A DNA stretch of 64,000 nt, taken from positions 2,418,001 through 2,482,000 of the forward strand of contig NZ_CP024903.1 of the NCBI RefSeq assembly GCF_003330765.1. Direction: 5' to 3'. The DNA is from Burkholderia pyrrocinia (GTDB lineage Bacteria > Pseudomonadota > Gammaproteobacteria > Burkholderiales > Burkholderiaceae). Position 1 is the first letter of the stretch. Each line of letters opens with the position of its first letter. This document shows, piece after piece, positions 36,897 to 45,343 of this stretch. A model generated the notes under the pieces. That model had not been told where the DNA came from. It ran no database searches and worked only from the letters and a program-made list of their open reading frames with translations. The position numbers and the translations under genes are program-made.

Positions 36897-37031
36897 ATGG
36901 GCAAGCGTCAGGTAGCGAAAAAGAACGAACGCGCGCTGCTGATGAGCGAGAGCGATTTCGTGAAGGTGCCGGAACCGGAGACGATCCTCGCGCAGGTGGT
37001 CGAAGCCGAAAGGCCGCGCAGACGAACGTGA
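36897..37031 (+). CDS. Hypothetical 44-residue protein upstream of rtcB
   Basis: Starts MGKRQVAKKNERALLMSESD and continues 'FVKVPEPETILAQVVEAERP' with a basic end. ATG 36897 has AAGGA eight bases upstream. No membrane or signal segment; charged and probably partly disordered. It is on the rtcB strand, 84 bases before it, and so probably shares its transcript. I do not recognise a family. It may be a genuine small gene or a leader ORF. Confidence 0.5.
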   Translation: MGKRQVAKKNERALLMSESDFVKVPEPETILAQVVEAERPRRRT

Positions 37032-37115
37032 TTCGCCGTCGCGAGGAAACGGCGGCATGAAACGGCGCGGCGCACGCGTGCCGCGCCGGACGAATGAACG
37101 AATCAGGTGAAGCAA

Positions 37116-38339
37116 ATGACTGACATGGATTACCAGGTGATGGAACTGGCAAACGGCAAGCCGGTGAAGATGTGGACGCGAGGCGTCGCCGTCGAGGACG
37201 AAGCGCGCGCGCAACTGCGCAACACCGCGCAGATGCCGTTCATCTTCAGCCACGTCGCGGTGATGCCGGACGTCCACCTCGGCAAGGGCTCGACGATCGG
37301 CAGCGTGATTCCGACGAAGGGCGCGATCATTCCGGCCGCGGTCGGCGTCGACATCGGCTGCGGGATGATGGCCGCGCGCACGACGCTGACGGCATCCGAC
37401 CTGCCGGATTCGCTCGCGGGGCTACGCAGCGCGATCGAACGCGCGGTGCCGCACGGCCGCGCGCCGGGCCGCCGCGATCCGGGTGCGTGGGGCGATCGCA
37501 CGCCGGCCGCCGTGACCGAATCGTGGAAGTCGCTGCAGCCGGGTTTCCAGCGGATCGTCGACAAGTATCCGAAGCTGGAAAAGACGAACCACTACGCGCA
37601 TCTCGGCACGCTCGGCACCGGCAACCACTTCATCGAAGTGTGCGTCGACGAAGCGGGCCACGTGTGGTTCATGCTGCACAGCGGCTCGCGCGGCGTCGGC
37701 AACGCGATCGGCAGCCTGTTCATCGAACTCGCGCAGGCCGACATGCGGCAGCACATCGCGAACCTGCCGGACCGCAATCTCGCGTATTTCACCGAGGGCA
37801 GCCGGCACTTCGACGATTACGTCGAAGCGGTCGGCTGGGCGCAGGACTACGCGCGGCGCAACCGGCAGGCCATGATGGACGCGGTGATCGGTGCGGCACG
37901 CGGCGTGATCGCCAAGCCGTTCGCGGTCGACGAGCATGCGGTGAACTGCCACCACAACTACGTGCAGCGCGAACGCCACTTCGGCGAGGACGTGCTCGTG
38001 ACGCGCAAGGGCGCGGTGTCCGCGCAGAAGGGGCAGCTCGGGATCATTCCGGGCTCGATGGGTGCGAAAAGCTTCATCGTGAGCGGGCTCGGCAACCCGG
38101 AAAGCTTCTGCTCGTGCAGCCACGGCGCAGGCCGGACGATGAGCCGCACCGAAGCGAAGCGCCGCTTCACGGCCGACGACCAGGTGAAGGCAACGCAGGG
38201 CGTCGAATGCCGGAAGGACGCGGGCGTCGTCGACGAAATCCCGATGGCCTACAAGGACATCGACGCGGTGATGGCGGCCCAGCGCAGCCTCGTCGAAGTG
38301 GTGCATACGCTGCGCCAGGTGGTGTGCGTGAAAGGATAA
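37116..38339 (+). CDS. rtcB: RNA ligase RtcB (3'-phosphate / 5'-OH)
   Basis: 407 residues, very like E. coli RtcB (408). It seals RNA 2',3'-cyclic-phosphate or 3'-phosphate ends to 5'-OH using GTP and Mn. Metal and guanylylation residues are in place: PAAVGVDIGCGMM (Cys82), 'GTLGTGNHFIEV', 'LHSGSRGVGN', 'HHNYVQRERHFGE' and 'SFCSCSHGAGRTMSR' with the guanylylated His. I take ATG 37116, with AGG eight bases upstream; GTG 37107 and ATG 37125 are alternatives. No rtcA follows. Its usual activator gene rtcR is only a remnant here, so its control must differ from the model system. Confidence 0.95.
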   Translation: MTDMDYQVMELANGKPVKMWTRGVAVEDEARAQLRNTAQMPFIFSHVAVMPDVHLGKGSTIGSVIPTKGAIIPAAVGVDIGCGMMAARTTLTASDLPDSLAGLRSAIERAVPHGRAPGRRDPGAWGDRTPAAVTESWKSLQPGFQRIVDKYPKLEKTNHYAHLGTLGTGNHFIEVCVDEAGHVWFMLHSGSRGVGNAIGSLFIELAQADMRQHIANLPDRNLAYFTEGSRHFDDYVEAVGWAQDYARRNRQAMMDAVIGAARGVIAKPFAVDEHAVNCHHNYVQRERHFGEDVLVTRKGAVSAQKGQLGIIPGSMGAKSFIVSGLGNPESFCSCSHGAGRTMSRTEAKRRFTADDQVKATQGVECRKDAGVVDEIPMAYKDIDAVMAAQRSLVEVVHTLRQVVCVKG

Positions 38340-38570
38340 CGCGGCGGCGGTTGCGTCCCCACCTGCCCCGGCCGCTGCCGGTTAGCAACATACGTGCCCG
38401 CCCACTACGCGTCGCCGCACCAATCGCAACGCGTCGCAGCGGTATACTTGATGCCGTTCGGCAAAGCACGCCGCCGCAGGCGCCGCTGCACTCGACCTGC
38501 ACCGCTTGCTGACGATGCGCTTGCAGTCCGACGTCCTCCGCCCGCCCATTCACAGTCGATACGAACCGTC

Positions 38571-39719
38571 ATGTCGCACCGCCTTTCGCTCGCCCTCGCC
38601 GTCATCCTCGCCGCTTCCCCGATCGTTGCACAGGCCCGCCAGCCCGCGCGGCCGCCGGTCGAGCGCGACATCAAGAACTGGTCGGTCGTCTGCGACAACG
38701 GCAACCGCTGCATGGCCGAAAGCCACGCCGACGATATCGACGCTGCGCGCACCAACCTCATCCTGCGCGTGACGCGCGATGCCGGCCCGGATGCGCAAGC
38801 GTCGCTCGACATCTTCGCGTCGGCGCCACTGGACCTGCGCACCGCGCGCATGGACGGCCGCCCGTTCGATGCGGTTCCGGCCCAATGGCATGCGTTCGGC
38901 GACAAGCCGAACGCTGACGACGCGCACCCTTTCCGGATCCGCACGAGCGATCCGGCCACGGTTGCCGCATGGCTCGCCGCATCACGCAATGCGCAACTGC
39001 TGAGCTTCGGCGATCCGGCCTCGGCGCAAACACCGCGCACGCCGTTGTCGGGATTGAACGCCGCGCTGCTGCTGATCGACGATACGCAGGGCCGCGGCGG
39101 CACGGTCACGGCGCTGCTGCACCCCGGCAACCGGCCTGCGTCGTCGGTGCCGGCCGCGCCGGCACTGCCGCCCGCTGTCGTTCCGGCGCCACCCGTCGCC
39201 AACCTGCCGGCCGCCGAACAGCGCCCGCTCGTCGACGCGGTGCTCGCGAAATTCGGCGACGACGTGAAGCAATGCGCCGCCGATGTCGAAGACGAAATGT
39301 CGGCAAGCGATCGCAAGAAGGCGTCGACAGCCGTGGCGATCTCGGCCGACGAGGCACTCGTCGCGATACCGTGCCAGACCAGCAGCATGTATAACCATAC
39401 CGACCTGTGGTATCGCGTGCGGCGGACGGCGCCGTTTGCGCCGACCGCAATGAACTTCGGCGAGAACGCGAACGCGGGCCTCGATCCGGCGTCGTTCGCG
39501 AACGAACTGACCGAGGCCGGCTACGATTCCGACAGCGCGACGCTGTCGAGCAAGGTCAGGCTGCGCAGTGCCGGCGATTGCGGCTCGACCGCGTCGTGGA
39601 TCTTCGACGGCCGGCGCTTCGTGTTGAACGACATCGCGACGCACGGCACGTGCAACGGCCTGTTCCAGGATCAATGGCCACGCCTGTATCGCCGGGCCGA
39701 CGCGACTGGAAACCGCTGA
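38571..39719 (+). CDS. Secreted DUF1176-type protein
   Basis: 382 residues. Signal peptide MSHRLSLALAVILAASPIVA, cleavage near residue 22. The mature part begins 'RDIKNWSVVCDNGNRCMAES', the DUF1176 opening, then 'SLDIFASAPLD', a Pro/Ala/Val linker at about 195-220, and a C-terminal domain with 'IPCQTSSMYNHTDLWYRVRR' and 'DCGSTASWIFDGRRFVLNDI'. It has several cysteines, consistent with periplasmic disulfides. Function unknown. A second secreted protein follows 58 bases downstream on the same strand, so the two probably form an operon. Start ATG 38571. Confidence 0.8.
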   Translation: MSHRLSLALAVILAASPIVAQARQPARPPVERDIKNWSVVCDNGNRCMAESHADDIDAARTNLILRVTRDAGPDAQASLDIFASAPLDLRTARMDGRPFDAVPAQWHAFGDKPNADDAHPFRIRTSDPATVAAWLAASRNAQLLSFGDPASAQTPRTPLSGLNAALLLIDDTQGRGGTVTALLHPGNRPASSVPAAPALPPAVVPAPPVANLPAAEQRPLVDAVLAKFGDDVKQCAADVEDEMSASDRKKASTAVAISADEALVAIPCQTSSMYNHTDLWYRVRRTAPFAPTAMNFGENANAGLDPASFANELTEAGYDSDSATLSSKVRLRSAGDCGSTASWIFDGRRFVLNDIATHGTCNGLFQDQWPRLYRRADATGNR

Positions 39720-39777
39720 CGCGTGCGGTGCGCCGATACACGCGAGAAAAACCCATAACAAACCGAGGGGCCGACCC

Positions 39778-41073
39778 ATGCATCTCCCGTCCATCGACGC
39801 GGCGCGCGGCGCAACCGCGACGCGGCGCACGCGCGGCTGGCGTTTCGCGCTTTCGTTCGCGCTGATCGCCGTCACCGCATTCGCGCTTCCGCCGGCCCGC
39901 GCGGCAAGCGCCAACGATTCGGTCGAGTTCCCGTTCTGGTCGCGCAACTGGACCGGCACGATCGGCAACCGGCATGTCGAAATCTCGCTGTCGCGCGTCG
40001 CCGATACGGTGTCCGGCTGGTACTGCTATGCGCCGTGCGCGTCCGACAAACGCTATCGGCTGGCGCTGAAGGGGTCGTTCGATACGCACGGCACGACGCT
40101 GTCGGAACGCGACAGCGGCGCGAAGACGGACTCCGATCGCGTGACAGGCACGTGGCGTATCGGGTCCTTCGACGGCACTGTTGCCGGCACGTGGACCTCG
40201 CCGGACGGCAAGCGCACACTGCCCGTCTCGCTCGCGCCGAAACGCGACGACCGGCCGTTTCCTTACGACATCCACCTCGTCGCGGACAAGCTGCCGGACG
40301 ACAGTGGTTCGTGTAACGACGTGCCGCACGTCAGCGCGATCCGCCTGTACGATCACGGCCACCTCGTGCAAACGCTGCAAACCGATTCGCAAGGCACCTG
40401 CAGCGTGTTCACACCCGAATTCGCCGACGTGAACTTCGACGGCTGGCCCGACCTGATGCTCGCGCAAGCAATGGGCGCCAGTCCGAACATTCCGTACCAG
40501 ACATGGATCTTCACCCCGAAGACGCGCCGCTTCGTCGATGCGCCGAAAGGACTACAGGAAATCACCTCGCCGGACTTCGATCCCGTGCACCGGATCGTCT
40601 GGACAAGCTGGCGCGCGAGTTGCTGCGAGCACGGCGTGACGACCTACCGCTGGCAGGGCAACGACGTGAAGGAGGTCGACTCGGCCAGCAGCTACATGCT
40701 GCCCGTGCTCGACGGGAACACGCGCCGCTATTGCTACGTCGTGCCTGGTTACGGCGACGGGTATATCGAGTTTCCGGAGCGCATCGAGCAGACCGACACC
40801 GGGCTACGTTCAACGCTGGGCGACCCGAAAGGCTGCGACGCGAGCGATTCGCCGTCCACGACGCGTGTGTATATCGACATCTGGAAGCCGGGCACGCCCG
40901 GCCACGCGCCGACGCTCGTGCGGACCGAAACAGTCGCGTGGAAACGCACGCAAACCCGTGCCGGCATGAAGTTCTGCCCCGACATGCCGTTCTACGACAA
41001 CGGCCACATTCGCCGCATCGTGCTACGCGACGATCCCGACCAGTGCAGCGACAAGAATCCCGACACGAACTAG
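39778..41073 (+). CDS. Secreted protein with XAC2610-like / FG-GAP-like C-terminal half
   Basis: 431 residues. Signal peptide with a long basic lead; hydrophobic core FALSFALIAVTAFALPPA, cleavage near 'ARA' (residue 42). The N-terminal half has beta-strand character typical of a lipocalin-like sensor ('WTGTIGNRHVEISLSRVADT', 'GTWRIGSFDGTVAGTWTSPD'). The C-terminal half contains EFADVNFDGWPDLMLAQAMG, a calcium-loop-like D-x-N-x-D-G-x-x-D. It also has 'SPNIPYQTWIFTPKTRRFV', the pattern of XAC2610-related proteins. Many Cys. Function unknown; an envelope role is likely together with the preceding DUF1176 protein. Confidence 0.7.
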   Translation: MHLPSIDAARGATATRRTRGWRFALSFALIAVTAFALPPARAASANDSVEFPFWSRNWTGTIGNRHVEISLSRVADTVSGWYCYAPCASDKRYRLALKGSFDTHGTTLSERDSGAKTDSDRVTGTWRIGSFDGTVAGTWTSPDGKRTLPVSLAPKRDDRPFPYDIHLVADKLPDDSGSCNDVPHVSAIRLYDHGHLVQTLQTDSQGTCSVFTPEFADVNFDGWPDLMLAQAMGASPNIPYQTWIFTPKTRRFVDAPKGLQEITSPDFDPVHRIVWTSWRASCCEHGVTTYRWQGNDVKEVDSASSYMLPVLDGNTRRYCYVVPGYGDGYIEFPERIEQTDTGLRSTLGDPKGCDASDSPSTTRVYIDIWKPGTPGHAPTLVRTETVAWKRTQTRAGMKFCPDMPFYDNGHIRRIVLRDDPDQCSDKNPDTN

Positions 41074-41088
41074 CGTGCCGCCATCCCA

Positions 41089-41757
41089 TCACTCGCCGAC
41101 GATCGAAATCGAAAACCCGTCCCAGCCCTTCTGCCCGACCGTCTGCACGGCCGTCGTCGTGAGGTTCGGCTCGGCCGCGAGACGCGCGAACCCGTTGCGC
41201 ACGCCAACCACATCGGGCGCGTGATTGTCGGGATCAGCCACGCGCCCGCCACGCACGACATTGTCGACGACGATCACCGTGCCGGGCCGCGACAGCTTCA
41301 GCGCCGCGTCGAGATAGACCGGGTTGTTGTCCTTGTCGGCATCAATGAAGATGAAATCGAACGGCGGCTCGCCCGCGTCGACGAGCCGTGCGAGGCTGTC
41401 CTTCGCGCTGCCGACGACCACCGACACGACCTCCGCGAACCCCGCGCGCGCGATGTTCTGCGTCGCGACCTTCGCGTGCTCGGGGCTCAGTTCGAGCGTC
41501 ACGAGCGTGCCGCCCGGCGGCAACGCGCGCGCGAGCCAGATCGTGCTGTAGCCGCCGAGCGTGCCGACCTCGAGGATGCGGCGCGCGCCGCGGATCGTCG
41601 CGAGCAGCTGCAGCAGCTTGCCCTGGTTCGGCGCGACGTTGATCGCGGGCAGCCCGGCTGCATCGCTCGCCGCCAGCGCAGCGTCGAGCGCGTCGTCGGA
41701 CGGCACGAGCGTCGCAGAGAAATACGCATCCATCTGGTTCCACTGATCCTGATCCAT
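41089..41757 (-). CDS. SAM-dependent O-methyltransferase (catechol/caffeoyl-CoA type)
   Basis: 222 residues. SAM motif 'RILEVGTLGGYSTIWLARAL'; metal and catalytic stretch 'PFDFIFIDADKDNNPVYLDA', then 'GTVIVVDNVVRGGRVAD', the layout of Mg-dependent class I O-methyltransferases acting on catechols. ATG 41757 (MDQDQWNQMDAYFSATLVPS) is the family start. It is divergent from metY with about 150 bases between starts. The physiological acceptor is unknown. No obvious link to its neighbours. Confidence 0.87.
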   Translation of the reverse strand: MDQDQWNQMDAYFSATLVPSDDALDAALAASDAAGLPAINVAPNQGKLLQLLATIRGARRILEVGTLGGYSTIWLARALPPGGTLVTLELSPEHAKVATQNIARAGFAEVVSVVVGSAKDSLARLVDAGEPPFDFIFIDADKDNNPVYLDAALKLSRPGTVIVVDNVVRGGRVADPDNHAPDVVGVRNGFARLAAEPNLTTTAVQTVGQKGWDGFSISIVGE

Positions 41758-41905
41758 CGCACACCCTTTGTCTGCGGAAAAAGGCATTCTATGCGCCGCG
41801 TCCCCATAAGCAACGCACCATTCGTTCTAAGGGCAGCAGCGCGCGTGCTCCTATAATCGCCGAACGGCCGGCCCCCGGACCTTCACAACAACAGACGGAG
41901 CACCC

Positions 41906-43201
41906 ATGACCGATCAGGCCTCTTCGAACTGGCGCCTCGAAACCATCGCCATACACGGCGGTTATCGTCCCGACCCGACGACACGCGCGGTCGCCGTACC
42001 GATCTACCAGACCGTTGCGTACGCATTCGATGACACGCAGCACGGCGCCGACCTGTTCGACCTGAAGGTCCAGGGCAACATCTACACGCGCATCATGAAC
42101 CCGACGACGGACGTGCTCGAGCAGCGGATCGCCGCGCTCGAGGGCGGCATCGGCGCACTCGCGCTCGCGTCGGGGCAATCCGCCGTCACGTACGCGATCC
42201 AGACGATCGCCGAAGCCGGCGACAACATCGTGTCCGCCAGCTCGCTGTACGGCGGCACCTACAACCTGTTCGCGCATACGCTGCCGCAATACGGGATCAC
42301 GACGCGCTTCGCCGATCCGCGCGATCCGGCATCGTTCGAGCCGCTGATCGACGCGCACACGAAGGCGATCTTCGCGGAATCCGTCGGCAATCCGCTCGGC
42401 AACGTCACCGACATTGCCGCGCTCGCGGAAGTCGCACATCGCCACGGGATCCCGCTGATCGTCGACAACACGGTGCCGTCGCCGTACCTGCTGCGCCCGT
42501 TCGAGCACGGCGCGGACATCGTCGTGCACTCGCTGACGAAGTATCTCGGCGGGCACGGCACGAGCCTGGGCGGCGCGATCGTCGATTCGGGCAAGTTCCC
42601 GTGGGCCGAGCACGCGGATCGCTTCAAGCGGCTGAACGAGCCCGACGTCAGCTATCACGGCGTCGTCTATACGGAAGCGTTCGGGCCGGCCGCCTATATC
42701 GGCCGCGCGCGCGTGGTGCCGCTGCGCAACATGGGCGCGGCGATCTCGCCGTTCAATGCATTCCAGATCCTGCAGGGGATCGAGACGCTCGCGCTGCGCG
42801 TCGAACGGATCAGCGACAACGCGCTGAAGATCGCACAGCATCTCGCGCGCCACGAGCACGTCGAGTGGGTGAACTATGCGGGGCTGCCCGATCACCCCGA
42901 CCACTCGCTCGTCGCGCGCTACCTGTCGGGCCGCGCACCGGGCATCCTGACGTTCGGCGTGAAGGGCGGCCGCGACGGCGGCGCGAAGTTCCAGGACGCG
43001 CTGAAGCTGTTCACGCGGCTCGTCAACATCGGCGATACGAAGTCGCTCGCGACGCACCCGGCATCGACGACGCACCGTCAACTGTCGCCGGCCGAACTCG
43101 CGAAGGCCGGCGTGAAGGAGGAAACGGTGCGGCTGTCGATCGGCATCGAGCATATCGACGACCTCATCGCCGATCTCGACCAGGCGCTCGCACAGCTTTG
43201 A
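41906..43201 (+). CDS. metY: O-acetylhomoserine (thiol)-lyase
   Basis: 431 residues. A PLP enzyme of the Cys/Met-metabolism family making homocysteine (or methionine) from O-acetylhomoserine and sulfide (or methanethiol). Start ETIAIHGGYRPDPTTRAVAV; 'PIYQTVAYAFDDTQHGADLF', 'YTRIMNPTTDVLEQRIAALE'; PLP lysine in 'VVHSLTKYLGGHGTSLGG'; C-terminal 'RLSIGIEHIDDLIADLDQAL'. The long insertion 'ADRFKRLNEPDVSYHGVVYT' separates MetY from the shorter MetZ/MetB enzymes. Single-gene unit. I see no SAM riboswitch in the 148 bases upstream. Confidence 0.93.
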   Translation: MTDQASSNWRLETIAIHGGYRPDPTTRAVAVPIYQTVAYAFDDTQHGADLFDLKVQGNIYTRIMNPTTDVLEQRIAALEGGIGALALASGQSAVTYAIQTIAEAGDNIVSASSLYGGTYNLFAHTLPQYGITTRFADPRDPASFEPLIDAHTKAIFAESVGNPLGNVTDIAALAEVAHRHGIPLIVDNTVPSPYLLRPFEHGADIVVHSLTKYLGGHGTSLGGAIVDSGKFPWAEHADRFKRLNEPDVSYHGVVYTEAFGPAAYIGRARVVPLRNMGAAISPFNAFQILQGIETLALRVERISDNALKIAQHLARHEHVEWVNYAGLPDHPDHSLVARYLSGRAPGILTFGVKGGRDGGAKFQDALKLFTRLVNIGDTKSLATHPASTTHRQLSPAELAKAGVKEETVRLSIGIEHIDDLIADLDQALAQL

Positions 43202-43424
43202 CCGGAACGGGTGCGCCGGCAAGCACGCGCACGTATTGCGATTGCCCCCTGGAACAGCGTGCGCTGCGCGTCGGGCACGTCGAGGAACCTGAACTCCCCG
43301 AGTTCGTAGCCGCGCGACATCGCATTGAGCGCGAGGCGCGCGAACGTGCGGCTCGACGGCCGCACGGAAGACTGCAGAGGTTCGGGGAATCGGCACGCGT
43401 GCGCGGCAATCCCCGGCAAGCAAA

Positions 43425-44615
43425 TCAGGTGGTCCCTTGCTTCGCGCGCCGGCGTTGCACGAGCCAGTCGAGCAATTGCCGCCCGTCGGGTTCGCCGAAC
43501 CAGCGCGCGTGCCCGATCAGGTAGCCGTCATAAGCGATGTCGACGATCGCCGGCGCATCGATGATGCAACCGAAATACGCGACTTCCGACAGCGCGAACT
43601 CCGTATGCACGATCGGCAGCAGCGCGACCAGCGCCGCATAGGCGTCGTCGCTCAGCGGTTCGAGCGATTCGTACCCGTCGAGCAGCGCATCGATCTGCGC
43701 GTATTCGATACGCCGCGCGTCGGCCCGCGCCATCCAGTCGACCGTATTGCGCTCGATCGCGAGTGCGAGGTCCATCACCGCACAGGTGCGATCCGACAGC
43801 CCGAAATCGAGCACGGTCCGCACCTGTGCGCCGGGCCCGGCATCGGTCCACAGCAGGTTCGACGCATGCCAGTCGCCGTGCGTCCAGAGCGGCGGCAACG
43901 CAGGCAGCAGCGGCACGAGGCGCGCGTGATACGGACCGATCGCGTCGGCAACGTCGCCGCGCCAGTCGCGCGCACCAAGCGCACGCACGAGCAGCGGCTG
44001 CGCATCGACCCAGCGTTCGAGCGCGCCCGCCAGATCGGCGGACGACAGCACGCGAAAGCTCGACAGCAGCGTGCGCACGGGCCGCGCCGGCGCATCGTAG
44101 CCGGCCGACGCGCGATGCAGCTCGGCCAGCGCGCGGCCAGCCGCGTACGCATGCGAAGGATGCGTGAACGGCTGCCACGACATCACGCCACGATACGGGT
44201 CGACGCCGGGCGCGAGCACATGCACCTCGTACGTCCAGTCGCCGGATGCGAACGCGGTCGCGCCGTCGCGACCGGCCAGCACGTCCACCACCGGCATGCC
44301 GCGTTCGCGCAGATGTGCGATGAAACGATGCTCTTCCTCGAGCCCCGCGACATCGCGCAGGCTTACGTGATGACGCTTGACGAACAGCCCGCGCCCGTCC
44401 GCCATCCGCACGAGCACGGCCGCCGCGAACTGCCGCGGGCTGTGCCAAGTCAGCCGGGCCGGCTCGCCGGCGCCGTCGATCCGCGCGAGCACCGCCGCCA
44501 CCTCGTCGTGCGTCATCAGCGGCCAGTCGCGTTCGGCCTGCTCGCCGTCGACGCCGAATTGCGGCGGCGCGACGTCGCGCGATACGGACCCGTCCGGCTC
44601 GAGTGGGAATGACAT
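43425..44615 (-). CDS. Aminoglycoside-phosphotransferase-fold small-molecule kinase
   Basis: 396 residues. APH/choline-kinase fold: nucleotide-lobe 'RGLFVKRHHVSLRDVAGLEE', catalytic loop 'LPPLWTHGDWHASNLLWTDA' with the Asp and Asn, metal-binding 'VRTVLDFGLSDRTCAVMDLA'. ATG 44615 has AAGG at good spacing. It lies 36 bases after a pnuC-like transporter gene and two genes after a TonB receptor, all on one strand. By analogy to salvage systems it should trap an imported vitamin or nucleoside (nicotinamide riboside, thiamine or similar) by phosphorylation. Antibiotic resistance is unlikely in this context. Fold certain; substrate inferred. Confidence 0.8.
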   Translation of the reverse strand: MSFPLEPDGSVSRDVAPPQFGVDGEQAERDWPLMTHDEVAAVLARIDGAGEPARLTWHSPRQFAAAVLVRMADGRGLFVKRHHVSLRDVAGLEEEHRFIAHLRERGMPVVDVLAGRDGATAFASGDWTYEVHVLAPGVDPYRGVMSWQPFTHPSHAYAAGRALAELHRASAGYDAPARPVRTLLSSFRVLSSADLAGALERWVDAQPLLVRALGARDWRGDVADAIGPYHARLVPLLPALPPLWTHGDWHASNLLWTDAGPGAQVRTVLDFGLSDRTCAVMDLALAIERNTVDWMARADARRIEYAQIDALLDGYESLEPLSDDAYAALVALLPIVHTEFALSEVAYFGCIIDAPAIVDIAYDGYLIGHARWFGEPDGRQLLDWLVQRRRAKQGTT

Positions 44616-44651
44616 GAACGACCTTGCTCCGTAGTTGAATCGGCGCGTGAA

Positions 44652-45284
44652 TCAGCGCGCGCCGCCGCCCGACGCGAGTGCGCCGCCGGCCGCCGCGCGC
44701 AGCGTCGCGGCCGTCCGGCTCCAGTCGCGCCAGCCGACCACGGCGAGCCCGATGAACAGCGCATAGAGCCCGGCCGTCAGATACAGTTCCTTGAACACGA
44801 ACATCCCGACGTACACGACGTTGACGACAATCCACAGCCCCCACGACGCAATGTAGCGCCGCGCGGTCCAGTATTGCGCGACCAGGCTGAACGCGGTCAG
44901 CGACGCATCGACGAACGGCAGCGCCGCATCGGTCCAGCGCGCCATCATGCCGCCGAGCAGCGCGCTGCCGACCACGGCCGCGATCAGGTCGGGCAGCATC
45001 TGCCGCGGCCGCACGCCGGTGACGGGCGCCACGTCGCCTGCCGACGCCGCACTGCCGCCGGCCTCGCTCTCGCGCTGCGCGAGCCAGCGCTGCCAGCCGT
45101 ACACCTGCAGCACCGCGAACGCGCCCTGCAGCAGCATGTCCGAATACAGCTTCGCGTCGAAGAAGATCCAGCCGTACAGCGCGACCGACGCGAGCCCGAC
45201 CGGCCAGCACAGCATGCGCCGCTTCGCGGTCAGCCAGATCGCGAGCGCGCTGACGATCACGCCGGCGATTTCGAGTGGGGACAT
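44652..45284 (-). CDS. pnuC: PnuC-family vitamin/nucleoside transporter
   Basis: 210 residues, about seven membrane helices. The family pattern is 'LAIWLTAKRRMLCWPVGLAS' then 'ALYGWIFFDAKLYSDMLLQG', with 'VYGWQRW' (the Q-x-x-Y-G-W core of PnuC) and a late 'YWTARRYIASWGLWIVVNVV' helix. PnuC proteins carry nicotinamide riboside, and close relatives (PnuT, PnuX) carry thiamine or riboflavin, by facilitated diffusion coupled to kinase trapping. A linker at about 72-95 (SEAGGSAAS...) is longer than usual. It sits between the TonB receptor and the kinase. Confidence 0.85.
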   Translation of the reverse strand: MSPLEIAGVIVSALAIWLTAKRRMLCWPVGLASVALYGWIFFDAKLYSDMLLQGAFAVLQVYGWQRWLAQRESEAGGSAASAGDVAPVTGVRPRQMLPDLIAAVVGSALLGGMMARWTDAALPFVDASLTAFSLVAQYWTARRYIASWGLWIVVNVVYVGMFVFKELYLTAGLYALFIGLAVVGWRDWSRTAATLRAAAGGALASGGGAR

Positions 45285-45343
45285 CGTCTGTGCTCTCCAG
45301 GATAGCCGTTGGGGCCGCGCATCACGCGGCCGGTTCCGGACGA

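Noticed and set aside
38443..38448. -10 box (TATACT) for the DUF1176 gene
   Set aside because: No matching -35 at the right distance and no supporting evidence; single hexamers are not informative.
43425..44615. Aminoglycoside-resistance gene
   Set aside because: The fold is APH-like, but linkage to pnuC and a TonB receptor fits a metabolic kinase better; no mobile element or foreign composition is present.
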